A stretch of DNA of 64,000 nucleotides from assembly GCF_949987515.2 (NCBI RefSeq), contig NC_082701.1, positions 38,085,755-38,149,754 on the forward strand. Reading direction: 5' to 3'. The notes under the pieces were generated by a model. That model searched no databases, was not told the DNA's origin, and saw only the letters and a program-made list of their open reading frames with translations. The translations under genes and the position numbers were made by a program. Positions 9,657-21,977 of the stretch are shown one piece after another. This DNA comes from Delphinus delphis (Eukaryota; Chordata; Mammalia; Artiodactyla; Delphinidae). Position 1 is the first letter of the stretch, and every line of letters begins with the position of its first letter.

Positions 9657-11016
9657 CTAGTCTGAGCTGCACTCAGAGTAACCCTCGGCTTCGCATTCCA
9701 TCCAGGACCTCCTGCCTGAAGTCACCATGCCTCCTAGAGGAAGTCGGCTTGCGTTCTGACTGCAGTTTAAGTCCTGTTCTTCCTGTGGCACTGCAGGCTT
9801 TCGAATAGCCTAGGCCCAGAGGAGCAGCTACGGCGTTCCTTGGTTGAGGCAGTTCGCTTGATGCAGAACACCCTACTTCGAGAAGCTGATTCAGGGAAGG
9901 AAACACAGGGTAACCTGTGTCTCTTTGGACTTGTTAGAAACCACAGTGGGGTATGCTGAGTGTGCCCATGGAAACGGGGGCCTGCTGGAACTAGCCTTGC
10001 TTTCCCATTTTGAAGGCCGCATTCATGCTGTGTTGAAGCTGCCTGATATTCCCTGCACTTGATAGTCCTGTAAACACTGTAAGAATGCTTCTGGGGAGAA
10101 AATGAATTTGCTGTCTAAACCAGGTGCTTCCGTGACTGCGGTGTGGTCAGCCTGACAAGCTCTAGCACTGAAAGGAAACTCAACGTGTGAACTTGCCTCC
10201 AGTTGAAGCCCTTAGTAGCCATGTAGATACGGAGGCCTACAGCTCTTTCCATGAGTTCTTAGTCGCTTATATGCTTTATTTTAAAGGAAGTACACTTCTG
10301 AGGCCTCCTAGTCCTCTCGGGTATGCATCATTTCCCCTCCAAGTTCACTGAGTACCTCCAGAGCCCTGTGGGCCGGCTGCGAATCTTCCAGTCCCATTTG
10401 TTGATCCCTCGGAGGCAGTCTGTGCGTGCCTAGAGACGGGCAACACACTGTACGTTCCTTGAGGAGAGCTACATTTCCAGAGACCTCGACCGGCCTCAGG
10501 ACAACATTGCTGGTGAGTCCGAAGTGCCCAGGAAAACTTTGTCATGGCACTTGTGTGAGCTGCCCTGTGATAATCCTCTGCTTTGACTGTTTCGAGGCCC
10601 TCGTACCTGCAGTCACTCTGCTCGAGGAGAAAGCATCTTGCCATGCGGTGTCGCTGACGGCACACCCAGCAGAAACACATGCCTGGAAGTAAGGCCCTGA
10701 TTTGCCGTGCAGAAGCGGAGGCGTGCAGCAGTTTCCATGAGCCGGTGGCCTGTGCTCTGCGTACCTTTAACGTGGACACCTAGGAAGCTAGCGTGGGCAC
10801 CCAGTTGCCGGCAGGAACACTGAGTACCCCCAGGCGCACCTGGGTCTGCTAAGCAACATCCAGTAGCGTAGCCCTGTACAGCCCCTCTGTGCTTGCCGAG
10901 CGTAGGGAAACGCACTGCACTCTCTTTTGAGGCGTCTTAATTTCCTCAGCACTCGCGCACGTTTACGAACTCCGTTCTGGCACGTCCCACATGGCGTAGA
11001 AGTCTTAGGCATTGCC
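9657..11016 (+). repeat. Unit 8 (A-to-B recombinant, 1360 bp)
   Basis: A until tcctctcgggtatgc near 10310-10325, then B from ggccggctgcgaatc near 10371. The switch lies in the identical stretch between. No 20-bp duplication. Both the 4-bp and 14-bp deletions are present. Confidence 0.95.
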
Positions 11017-12395
11017 TTAGTCTGAGCAGCACTCAGAGTAACCCTCGGCTTCGCATTCCATCCAGGACCTCCTGCTTGAAATCACCGTGCCTCCTAGAGG
11101 AAGTCGGCTTGCGTTCTGACTGCAGTTTAAGTTCTTTTCTTCCTGCGGCCCTGCAGGCTTTTGAATAGCCACAGGCCCAGAGGAGCAGCTACGGCGTTCC
11201 TTGGTTGAGGCAGTTCGCTTGATGCAGAACACTCTACTTCGAGAAGCTGATTCAGGGAAAGACACACAGGGTAACCTGTGTCTCTTTGGACTTGTTAGAA
11301 ACCACAGTGGGGTATGCTGAGTGTGCCCATGGAAACGGGGGCCTGCTGGAACTAGCCTTGCTTTCCCATTTTGAAGGCTGCATTCATGCTGCCTTGAAGC
11401 TGCCTGACATCCCCTGCTCTTGACAGGCCTGTAAACCCTGTAAGAATGTTTCTGGGGAGAAAATGAATTTGCTATCTAAACCAGGTGCTTCTGCGCCTGC
11501 GGTGTGGTCACCCTGACAAGCTCTAGCGCTAAAAGGAAACTCAACGTGTGAACTTGCCTCCAGTTTAGGCCCTTAGTACCCATGTAGATACGGAGGCATG
11601 CAGCTCTTTCCATGAGTTCTTAGTCGCTTATATGCTTTATTATAAAGGAAGAAAACTTCTGAGGACTCCTAGGCCTCTCGTGTATGCATCATTTCCCCTC
11701 CAAGTTCACTGAGTACCTCCAGAGCCCTGTGGGCCGGCTGCGAATCTTCCAGTCCCATTTGTTGATCCCTCGGAGGCCGTCTGTGCGTGCCTAGAGACGG
11801 GCAACACACTCTACGTTCCTTGAGGAGAGCTACATTTCCAGAGACCTCGACCGGCCTCAGGACAGCATTGCTGGTGAGTCCGAAGTGCCCAGGAAAACTT
11901 TGTCATGGCACTTGTGTGAGCTGCCCTGTGATAATACTCTGCTTTGACTGTTTCGAGGCCCTCGTACCTGCAGTCACTCTGCTCGAGGAGAAAGTCAGCA
12001 TCTTGCCATGTGGTGTCGCTGACGGCACACCCAGCAGAAACACATGCCTGGAAGTGAGGCCCTGATTTGCCGTGCAGAAGCGGAGGCGTGCAGCAGTTTC
12101 CATGAGCCGGTGGCCTGTGCTCTGCGTACCTTTAACGGCAGCACAGTTTTCTGGACACCTAGGAGGCTAGCGTGGGCACCCAGTTGCCGGCAGGAACACT
12201 GAGTACCCCCAGGCGCACCTGGGTCTGCTAAGCAACATCCAGTAGCGTAGCCCTGTACAGCCCCTCTGTGCTTGCCGAGCGTAGGGAAACGCACTGCACT
12301 CTCTTTTGAGGCGTCTTAATTTCCTCAGCACTCGCGCACGTTTACGAACTCCGTTCTGGCACGTCCCACATGGCGTAGAAGTCTTAGGCATTGCC
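11017..12395 (+). repeat. Unit 9 (B class, 1379 bp)
   Basis: B with the 14-bp segment, a catgtggtg variant near 12007 and a B tail. ggacagcatt near 11861 is private. Confidence 0.95.
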
Positions 12396-13773
12396 TTAGT
12401 CTGAGCAGCACTCAGAGTAACCCTCGGCTTCGCATTCCATCCAGGACCTCCTGCTTGAAATCACCGTGCCTCCTAGAGGAAGTCGGCTTGCGTTCTGACT
12501 GCAGTTTAAGTTATTTTCTTCCTGCGGCCCTGCAGGCTTTTGAATAGCCACAGGCCCAGAGGAGCAGCTACGGCGTTCCTTGGTTGAGGCAGTTCGCTTG
12601 ATGCAGAACACTCTACTTCGAGAAGCTGATTCAGGGAAAGACACACAGGGTAACCTGTGTCTCTTTGGACTTGTTAGAAACCACAGTGGGGTATGCTGAG
12701 TGTGCCCATGGAAACGGGGGCCTGCTGGAACTAGCCTTGCTTTCCCATTTTGAAGGCTGCATTCATGCTGCCTTGAAGCTGCCTGACATCCCCTGCTCTT
12801 GACAGGCCTGTAAACCCTGTAAGAATGTTTCTGGGGAGAAAATGAATTTGCTATCTAAACCAGGTGCTTCTGCGCCTGCGGTGTGGTCACCCTGACAAGC
12901 TCTAGCGCTAAAAGGAAACTCAACGTGTGAACTTGCCTCCAGTTTAGGCCCTTAGTACCCATGTAGATACGGAGGCATGCAGCTCTTTCCATGAGTTCTT
13001 AGTCGCTTATATGCTTTATTATAAAGGAAGAAAACTTCTGAGGACTCCTAGGCCTCTCGTGTATGCATCATTTCCCCTCCAAGTTCACTGAGTACCTCCA
13101 GAGCCCTGTGGGCCGGCTGCGAATCTTCCAGTCCCATTTGTTGATCCCTCGGAGGCCGTCTGTGCGTGCCTAGAGACGGGCAACACACTCTACGTTCCTT
13201 GAGGAGAGCTACATTTCCAGAGACCTCGACCGGCCTCAGGACAACATTGCTGGTGAGTCCGAAGTGCCCAGGAAAACTTTGTCATGGCACTTGTGTGAGC
13301 TGCCCTGTGATAATACTCTGCTTTGACTGTTTCGAGGCCCTCGTACCTGCAGTCACTCTGCTCGAGGAGAAAGTCAGCATCTTGCCATGCGGTGTCGCTG
13401 ACGGCACACCAGCAGAAACACATGCCTGGAAGTGAGGCCCTGATTTGCCGTGCAGAAACAGAGGCGTGCAGCAGTTTCCATGAGCCGGTGGCCTGTGCTC
13501 TGCGTACATTTAACGGCAGCACAGTTTTCTGGACACCTAGGAGGCTAGCGTGGGCACCCAGTTGCCGGCAGGAACACTGAGTACCCCCAGGCGCACCTGG
13601 GTCTGCTAAGCAACATCCAGTCCCGTAGGCCTGTAGAGCCCCTCTGTGCATGCCGAGCGTAGGGAAACTCCCTGCACTCACTTTTGGAGCGTCTTAATTT
13701 CCTCAGCACTCGCGCACGTTCACGAACACCGTTCTGGCACGTCCCACATGGCGTAGAAGTCTTAGGCGTTGCC
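12396..13773 (+). repeat. Unit 10 (B class, 1378 bp)
   Basis: Counterpart of unit 7, with the same gaaactccctg tail variant. A 1-bp deletion (cacaccagcag) near 13406 and a gaaacagagg variant near 13456 are private. Confidence 0.95.
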
Positions 13774-15133
13774 CTAGTCTGAGCTGCACTCAGAGTAACC
13801 CTCGGCTTCGCATTCCATCCAGGACCTCCTGCCTGAAGTCACCATGCCTCCTAGAGGAAGTCGGCTTGCGTTCTGACTGCAGTTTAAGTCCTGTTCTTCT
13901 TGTGGCACTGCAGGCTTTCGAATAGCCTAGGCCCAGAGGAGCACCTACGGCGTTCCTTGGTTGAGGCAGTTCGCTTGATGCAGAACACCCTACTTCGAGA
14001 AGCTGATTCAGGGAAGGAAACACAGGGTAACCTGTGTCTCTTTGGACTTGTTAGAAACCACAGTGGGGTATGCTGAGTGTGCCCATGGAAACGGGGGCCT
14101 GCTGGAACTAGCCTTGCTTTCCCATTTTGAAGGCCGCATTCATGCTGTGTTGAAGCTGCCTGATATTCCCTGCACTTGATAGTCCTGTAAACACTGTAAG
14201 AATGCTTCTGGGGAGAAAATGAATTTGCTGTCTAAACCAGGTGCTTCCGTGACTGCGGTGTGGTCAGCCTGACAAGCTCTAGCACTGAAAGGAAACTCAA
14301 CGTGTGAACTTGCCTCCAGTTGAAGCCCTTAGTAGCCATGTAGATACGGAGGCCTACAGCTCTTTCCATGAGTTCTTAGTCGCTTATATGCTTTATTTTA
14401 AAGGAAGTACACTTCTGAGGCCTCCTAGTCCTCTCGGGTATGCATCATTTCCCCTCCAAGTTCACTGAGTACCTCCAGAGCCCTGTGGGCCGGCTGCGAA
14501 TCTTCCAGTCCCATTTGTTGATCCCTCGGAGGCAGTCTGTGCGTGCCTAGAGACGGGCAACACACTGTACGTTCCTTGAGGAGAGCTACATTTCCAGAGA
14601 CCTCGACCGGCCTCAGGACAACATTGCTGGTGAGTCCGAAGTGCCCAGGAAAACTTTGTCATGGCACTTGTGTGAGCTGCCCTGTGATAATACTCTGCTT
14701 TGACTGTTTCGAGGCCCTCGTACCTGCAGTCACTCTGCTCGAGGAGAAAGCATCTTGCCATGCGGTGTCGCTGACGGCACACCCAGCAGAAACACATGCC
14801 TGGAAGTAAGGCCCTGATTTGCCGTGCAGAAGCGGAGGCGTGCAGCAGTTTCCATGAGCCGGTGGCCTGTGCTCTGCGTACCTTTAACGTGGACACCTAG
14901 GAAGCTAGCGTGGGCACCCAGTTGCCGGCAGGAACACTGAGTACCCCCAGGCGCACCTGGGTCTGCTAAGCAACATCCAGTACCGTAGCCCTGTACAGCC
15001 CCTCTGTGCTTGCCGAGCGTAGGGAAACGCACTGCACTCTCTTTTGAGGCGTCTTAATTTCCTCAGCACTCGCGCACGTTTACGAACTCCGTTCTGGCAC
15101 GTCCCACATGGCGTAGAAGTCTTAGGCATTGCC
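13774..15133 (+). repeat. Unit 11 (A-to-B recombinant, 1360 bp)
   Basis: Counterpart of unit 8 with the switch in the same interval (about 14440-14490) and the same 4-bp and 14-bp deletions. gttcttcttg and gagcaccta near 13900-13945 are private. Confidence 0.95.
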
Positions 15134-16493
15134 TTAGTCTGAGCAGCACTCAGAGTAACCCTCGGCTTCGCATTCCATCCAGGACCTCCTGCTTGAAATC
15201 ACCGTGCCTCCTAGAGGAAGTCGGCTTGCGTTCTGACTGCAGTTTAAGTCCTTTTCTTCCTGCGGCCCTGCAGGCTTTTGAATAGCCACAGGCCCAGAGG
15301 AGCAGCTACGGCGTTCCTTGGTTGAGGCAGTTCGCTTGATGCAGAACACTCTACTTCGAGAAGCTGATTCAGGGAAAGACACACAGGGTAACCTGTGTCT
15401 CTTTGGACTTGTTAGAAACCACAGTGGGGTATGCTGAGTGTGCCCATGGAAACGGGGGCCTGCTGGAACTAGCCTTGCTTTCCCATTTTGAAGGCTGCAT
15501 TCATGCTGCCTTGAAGCTGCCTGACATCCCCTGCTCTTGACAGGCCTGTAAACCCTGTAAGAATGTTTCTGGGGAGAAAATGAATTTGCTATCTAAACCA
15601 GGTGCTTCTGCGCCTGCGGTGTGGTCACGCTGACAAGCTCTAGCGCTAAAAGGAAACTCAACGTGTGAACTTGCCTCCAGTTTAGGCCCTTAGTACCCAT
15701 GTAGATACGGAGGCATGCAGCTCTTTCCATGAGTTCTTAGTCGCTTATATGCTTTATTATAAAGGAAGAAAACTTCTGAGGACTCCTAGGCCCTCGTGTA
15801 TGCATCATTTCCCCTCCAAGTTCACTGAGTACCTCCAGAGCCCTGTGGGCCGGCTGCGAATCTTCCAGTCCCATTTGTCGATCCCTCGGAGGCAGTCTGT
15901 GCGTGCCTAGAGACGGGCAACACACTGTACGTTCCTTGAGGAGAGCTACATTTCCAGAGACCTCGACCGGCCTCAGGACAACATTGCTGGTGAGTCCGAA
16001 GTGCCCAGGAAAACTTTGTCATGGCACTTGTGTGAGCTGCCCTGTGATAATACTCTGCTTTGACTGTTTCGAGGCCCTCGTACCTGCAGTCACTCTGCTC
16101 GAGGAGAAAGCATCTTGCCATGCGGTGTCGCTGACGGCACACCCAGCAGAAACACATGCCTGGAAGTAAGGCCCTGATTTGCCGTGCAGAAGCGGAGGCG
16201 TGCAGCAGTTTCCATGAGCCGGTGGCCTGTGCTCTGCGTACCTTTAACGTGGACACCTAGGAAGCTAGCGTGGGCACCCTGTTGCCGGCAGGAACACTGA
16301 GTACCCCCAGGCGCACCTGGGTCTGCTAAGCAACATCCAGTACCGTAGCCCTGTACAGCCCCTCTGTGCTTGCCGAGCGTAGGGAAACGCACTGCACTCT
16401 CTTTTGAGGCGTCTTAATTTCCTCAGCACTCGCGCACGTTTACGAACTCCGTTCTGGCACGTCCCACATGGCGTAGAAGTCTTAGGCATTGCC
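15134..16493 (+). repeat. Unit 12 (B class, 1360 bp)
   Basis: B with both the 4-bp and 14-bp deletions and a 1-bp deletion (aggccctcg) near 15790. Its second half resembles unit 11 rather than its positional counterpart unit 9. gtcgatccc near 15878 recurs only in unit 39, as far as I saw. Confidence 0.93.
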
Positions 16494-17858
16494 TTAGTCT
16501 GAGCAGCACTCAGAGTAACCCTCGGCTTCGCATTCCATCCAGGACCTCCTGCTTGAAATCACCGTGCCTCCTAGAGGAAGTCGGCTTGCGTTCTGACTGC
16601 AGTTTAAGTCCTTTTCTTCCTGCGGCCCTGCAGGCTTTTGAATAGCCACAGGCCCAGAGGAGCAGCTACGGCGTTCCTTGGTTGAGGCAGTTCGCTTGAT
16701 GCAGAACACTCTACTTCGAGAAGCTGATTCAGGGAAAGACACACAGGGTAACCTGTGTCTCTTTGGACTTGTTAGAAACCACAGTGGGGTATGCTGAGTG
16801 TGCCCATGGAAACGGGGGCCTGCTGGAACTAGCCTTGCTTTCCCATTTTGAAGGCTGCATTCATGCTGCCTTGAAGCTGCCTGACATCCCCTGCTCTTGA
16901 CAGGCCTGTAAACCCTGTAAGAATGTTTCTGGGGAGAAAATGAATTTGCTATCTAAACCAGGTGCTTCTGCGCCTGCGGTGTGGTCACGCTGACAAGCTC
17001 TAGCGCTAAAAGGAAACTCAACGTGTGAACTTGCCTCCAGTTTAGGCCCTTAGTACCCATGAAGATACGGAGGCATGCAGCTCTTTCCATGAGTTCTTAG
17101 TCGCTTATATGCTTTATTATAAAGGAAGAAAACTTCTGAGGACTCCTAGGCCTCTCGTGTATGCATCATTTCCCCTCCAAGTTCACTGAGTACCTCCAGA
17201 GCCCTGTGGGCCGGCTGCGAATCTTCCAGTCCCATTTGTTGATCCCTCGGAGGCCGTCTGTGCGTGCCTAGAGACGGGCAACACACTCTATGTTCCTTGA
17301 GGAGAGCTACATTTCCAGAGACCTCGGCCGGCCTCAGGACAACATTGCTGGTGAGTCCGAAGTGCCCAGGAAAACTTTGTCATGGCACTTGTGTGAGCTG
17401 CCCTGTGATAATACTCTGCTTTGACTGTTTCGAGGCCCTCGTACCTGCAGTCACTCTGCTCGAGGAGAAAGTCAGCATCTTGCCATGCGGTGTCGCTGAC
17501 GGCACACCCAGCAGAAACACATGCCTGGAAGTGAGGCCCTGATTTGCCGTGCAGAAGCGGAGGCGTGCAGCAGTTTCCATGAGCCGGTGGCCTGTGCTCT
17601 GCGTACCTTTAACGTGGACACCTAGGAAGCTAGCGTGGGCACCCTGTTGCCGGCAGGAACACTGAGTAGCCCCAGGCGCACCTGGGTCTGCTAAGCAACA
17701 TCCAGTCCCGTAGCCCTTTAGAGCCCCTCTGTGCATGCCGAGCGTAGGGAAACGCACTGCACTCACTTTTGGAGCGTCTTAATTTCCTCAGCACTCGCAC
17801 ACGTTCACGAACACCGTTCTGGCACGTCCCACATGGCGTAGAAGTCTTAGGCGTTGCC
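16494..17858 (+). repeat. Unit 13 (B class, 1365 bp)
   Basis: B with ctatgttcc near 17289, cctcggccgg near 17323, no 14-bp segment and an A-type tail with cactcgcacacg near 17793. Confidence 0.95.
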
Positions 17859-19235
17859 CTAGTCTGAGCTGCACTCAGAGTAACCCTCGGCTTCGCATTC
17901 CATCCAGGACCTCCTGCCTGAAGTCACCATGCCTCCTAGAGGAAGTCGGCTTGCGTTCTGACTGCAGTTTAAGTCCTGTTCTTCCTGTGGCACTGCAGGC
18001 TTTCGAATAGCCTAGGCCCAGAGGAGCAGCTACGGCGTTCCTTGGTTGAGGCAGTTCGCTTGATGCAGAACACTCTACTTCGAGAAGCTGATTCAGGGAA
18101 GGAAACACAGGGTAACCTGTGTCTCTTTGGACTTGTTAGAAACCACAGTGGGGTATGCTGAGTGTGCCCATGGAAACGGGGGCCTGCTGGAACTAGCCTT
18201 GCTTTCCCATTTTGAAGGCCGCATTCATGCTGCGTTGAAGCTGCCTGATATTCCCTGCACTTGATAGTCCTGTAAACACTGTAAGAATGCTTCTGGGGAG
18301 AAAATGAATTTGCTATCTAAACCAGGTGCTTCTGCGCCTGCGGTGTGGTCACCCTGACAGCTCTAGCGCTAAAAGGAAACTCAACGTGTGAACTTGCCTC
18401 CAGTTTAGGCCCTTAGTACCCATGTAGATACGGAGGCATGCAGCTCTTTCCATGAGTTCTTAGTCGCTTATATGCTTTATTATAAAGGAAGAAAACTTCT
18501 GAGGACTCCTAGGCCTCTCGTGTATGCATCATTTCCCCTCCAAGTTCACTGAGTACCTCCAGAGCCCTGTGGGCCGGCTGCGAATCTTCCAGTCCCATTT
18601 GTTGATCCCTCGGAGGCCGTCTGTGCGTGCCTAGAGACGGGCAACACACTCTACGTTCCTTGAGGAGAGCTACATTTCCAGAGACCTCGACCGGCCTCAG
18701 GACAACATTGCTGGTGAGTCCGAAGTGCCCAGGAAAACTTTGTCATGGCACTTGTGTGAGCTGCCCTGTGATAATACTCTGCTTTGACTGTTTCGAGGCC
18801 CTCGTACCTGCAGTCACTCTGCTCGAGGAGAAAGTCAGCATCTTGCCATGCGGTGTCGCTGACGGCACACCCAGCAGAAACACATGCCTGGAAGTGAGGC
18901 CCTGATTTGCCGTGCAGAAGCGGAGGCGTGCAGCAGTTTCAATGAGCCGGTGGCCTGTGCTCTGCGTACCTTTAACGGCAGCACAGTTTTCTGGACACCT
19001 AGGAGGCTAGCGTGGGCACCCAGTTGCCGGCAGGAACACTGAGTACCCCCAGGCGCACCTGGGTCTGCTAAGCAACATCCAGTACCGTAGCCCTGTACAG
19101 CCCCTCTGTGCTTGCCGAGCGTAGGGAAACGCACTGCACTCTCTTTTGAGGCGTCTTAATTTCCTCAGCACTCGCGCACGTTTACGAACTCCGTTCTGGC
19201 ACGTCCCACATGGCGTAGAAGTCTTAGGCATTGCC
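17859..19235 (+). repeat. Unit 14 (A-to-B recombinant, 1377 bp)
   Basis: A until cttctgggg near 18290, B from tatctaaacc near 18315. It has a 1-bp deletion (gacagctc), the 14-bp segment and a B tail. Confidence 0.95.
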
Positions 19236-20600
19236 TTAGTCTGAGCAGCACTCAGAGTAACCCTCGGCTTCGCATTCCATCCAGGACCTCCTGCTTGAAA
19301 TCACCGTGCCTCCTAGAGGAAGTCGGCTTGCGTTCTGACTGCAGTTTAAGTCCTTTTCTTCCTGCGGCCCTGCAGGCTTTTGAATAGCCACAGGCCCAGA
19401 GGAGCAGCTACGGCGTTCCTTGGTTGAGGCAGTTCGCTTGATGCAGAACACTCTACTTCGAGAAGCTGATTCAGGGAAAGACACACAGGGTAACCTGTGT
19501 CTCTTTGGACTTGTTAGAAACCACAGTGGGGTATGCTGAGTGTGCCCATGGAAACGGGGGCCTGCTGGAACTAGCCTTGCTTTCCCATTTTGAAGGCTGC
19601 ATTCATGCTGCCTTGAAGCTGCCTGACATCCCCTGCTCTTGACAGGCCTGTAAACCCTGTAAGAATGTTTCTGGGGAGAAAATGAATTTGCTATCTAAAC
19701 CAGGTGCTTCTGCGCCTGCGGTGTGGTCACCCTGACAAGCTCTAGCGCTAAAAGGAAACTCAACGTGTGAACTTGCCTCCAGTTTAGGCCCTTAGTACCC
19801 ATGTAGATACGGAGGCATGCAGCTCTTTCCATGAGTTCTTAGTCGCTTATATGCTTTATTATAAAGGAAGAAAACTTCTGAGGACTCCTAGGCCTCTCGT
19901 GTATGCATCATTTCCCCTCCAAGTTCACTGAGTACCTCCAGAGCCCTGTGGGCCGGCTGCGAATCTTCCAGTCCCATTTGTTGATCCCTCGGAGGCCGTC
20001 TGTGCGTGCCTAGAGACGGGCAACACACTCTATGTTCCTTGAGGAGAGCTACATTTCCAGAGACCTCGGCCGGCCTCAGGACAACATTGCTGGTGAGTCC
20101 GAAGTGCCCAGGAAAACTTTGTCATGGCACTTGTGTGAGCTGCCCTGTGATAATACTCTGCTTTGACTGTTTCGAGGCCCTCGTACCTGCAGTCACTCTG
20201 CTCGAGGAGAAAGTCAGCATCTTGCCATGCGGTGTCGCTGACGGCACACCCAGCAGAAACACATGCCTGGAAGTGAGGCCCTGATTTGCCGTGCAGAAGC
20301 GGAGGCGTGCAGCAGTTTCCATGAGCCGGTGGCCTGTGCTCTGCGTACCTTTAACGTGGACACCTAGGAAGCTAGCGTGGGCACCCTGTTGCCGGCAGGA
20401 ACACTGAGTAGCCCCAGGCGCACCTGGGTCTGCTAAGCAACATCCAGTCCCGTAGCCCTTTAGAGCCCCTCTGTGCATGCCGAGCGTAGGGAAACGCACT
20501 GCACTCACTTTTGGAGCGTCTTAATTTCCTCAGCACTCGCACACGTTCACGAACACCGTTCTGGCACGTCCCACATGGCGTAGAAGTCTTAGGCGTTGCC
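19236..20600 (+). repeat. Unit 15 (B class, 1365 bp)
   Basis: Near-identical counterpart of unit 13, 2742 bp downstream, including the cactcgcacacg tail variant. Confidence 0.95.
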
Positions 20601-21977
20601 CTAGTCTGAGCTGCACTCAGAGTAACCCTCGGCTTCGCATTCCATCCAGGACCTCCTGCCTGAAGTCACCATGCCTCCTAGAGGAAGTCGGCTTGCGTTC
20701 TGACTGCAGTTTAAGTCCTGTTCTTCCTGTGGCACTGCAGGCTTTCGAATAGCCTAGGCCCAGAGGAGCAGCTACGGCGTTCCTTGGTTGAGGCAGTTCG
20801 CTTGATGCAGAACACTCTACTTCGAGAAGCTGATTCAGGGAAGGAAACACAGGGTAACCTGTGTCTCTTTGGACTTGTTAGAAACCACAGTGGGGTATGC
20901 TGAGTGTGCCCATGGAAACGGGGGCCTGCTGGAACTAGCCTTGCTTTCCCATTTTGAAGGCCGCATTCATGCTGCGTTGAAGCTGCCTGATATTCCCTGC
21001 ACTTGATAGTCCTGTAAACACTGTAAGAATGCTTCTGGGGAGAAAATGAATTTGCTATCTAAACCAGGTGCTTCTGCGCCTGCGGTGTGGTCACCCTGAC
21101 AGCTCTAGCGCTAAAAGGAAACTCAACGTGTGAACTTGCCTCCAGTTTAGGCCCTTAGTACCCATGTAGATACGGAGGCATGCAGCTCTTTCCATGAGTT
21201 CTTAGTCGCTTATATGCTTTATTATAAAGGAAGAAAACTTCTGAGGACTCCTAGGCCTCTCGTGTATGCATCATTTCCCCTCCAAGTTCACTGAGTACCT
21301 CCAGAGCCCTGTGGGCCGGCTGCGAATCTTCCAGTCCCATTTGTTGATCCCTCGGAGGCCGTCTGTGCGTGCCTAGAGACGGGCAACACACTCTACGTTC
21401 CTTGAGGAGAGCTACATTTCCAGAGACCTCGACCGGCCTCAGGACAACATTGCTGGTGAGTCCGAAGTGCCCAGGAAAACTTTGTCATGGCACTTGTGTG
21501 AGCTGCCCTGTGATAATACTCTGCTTTGACTGTTTCGAGGCCCTCGTACCTGCAGTCACTCTGCTCGAGGAGAAAGTCAGCATCTTGCCATGCGGTGTCG
21601 CTGACGGCACACCCAGCAGAAACACATGCCTGGAAGTGAGGCCCTGATTTGCCGTGCAGAAGCGGAGGCGTGCAGCAGTTTCAATGAGCCGGTGGCCTGT
21701 GCTCTGCGTACCTTTAACGGCAGCACAGTTTTCTGGACACCTAGGAGGCTAGCGTGGGCACCCAGTTGCCGGCAGGAACACTGAGTACCCCCAGGCGCAC
21801 CTGGGTCTGCTAAGCAACATCCAGTACCGTAGCCCTGTACAGCCCCTCTGTGCTTGCCGAGCGTAGGGAAACGCACTGCACTCTCTTTTGAGGCGTCTTA
21901 ATTTCCTCAGCACTCGCGCACGTTTACGAACTCCGTTCTGGCACGTCCCACATGGCGTAGAAGTCTTAGGCATTGCC
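20601..21977 (+). repeat. Unit 16 (A-to-B recombinant, 1377 bp)
   Basis: Near-identical counterpart of unit 14, including the 1-bp deletion near 21099. Confidence 0.95.

Larger units (their letters stand above)
8278..16493 (+). repeat. HOR block II: 3-unit repeat, two copies
   Basis: Order is B, A-to-B recombinant, B. Copy 1 is 8278-12395 and copy 2 is 12396-16493. The first units of both copies share a private gaaactccctg variant (9546-9556 and about 13664-13674) and an aggcctgtag variant. The second units share the 4-bp and 14-bp deletions. The third units differ: the one at 15134 carries both deletions and the one at 11017 carries neither, so the period is imperfect there. Confidence 0.8.
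16494..21977 (+). repeat. HOR block III: 2-unit repeat, two copies of 2742 bp
   Basis: Copies are 16494-19235 and 19236-21977. Each is a B unit of 1365 bp with the private ctatgttcc variant, followed by an A-to-B recombinant of 1377 bp with a shared 1-bp deletion (gacagctc in place of gacaagctc, about 18357 and 21099). The few differences I saw include gtcacgctg at about 16984 against gtcaccctg at about 19726. The sharing of a rare 1-bp deletion shows recent duplication of the pair. Confidence 0.88.
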
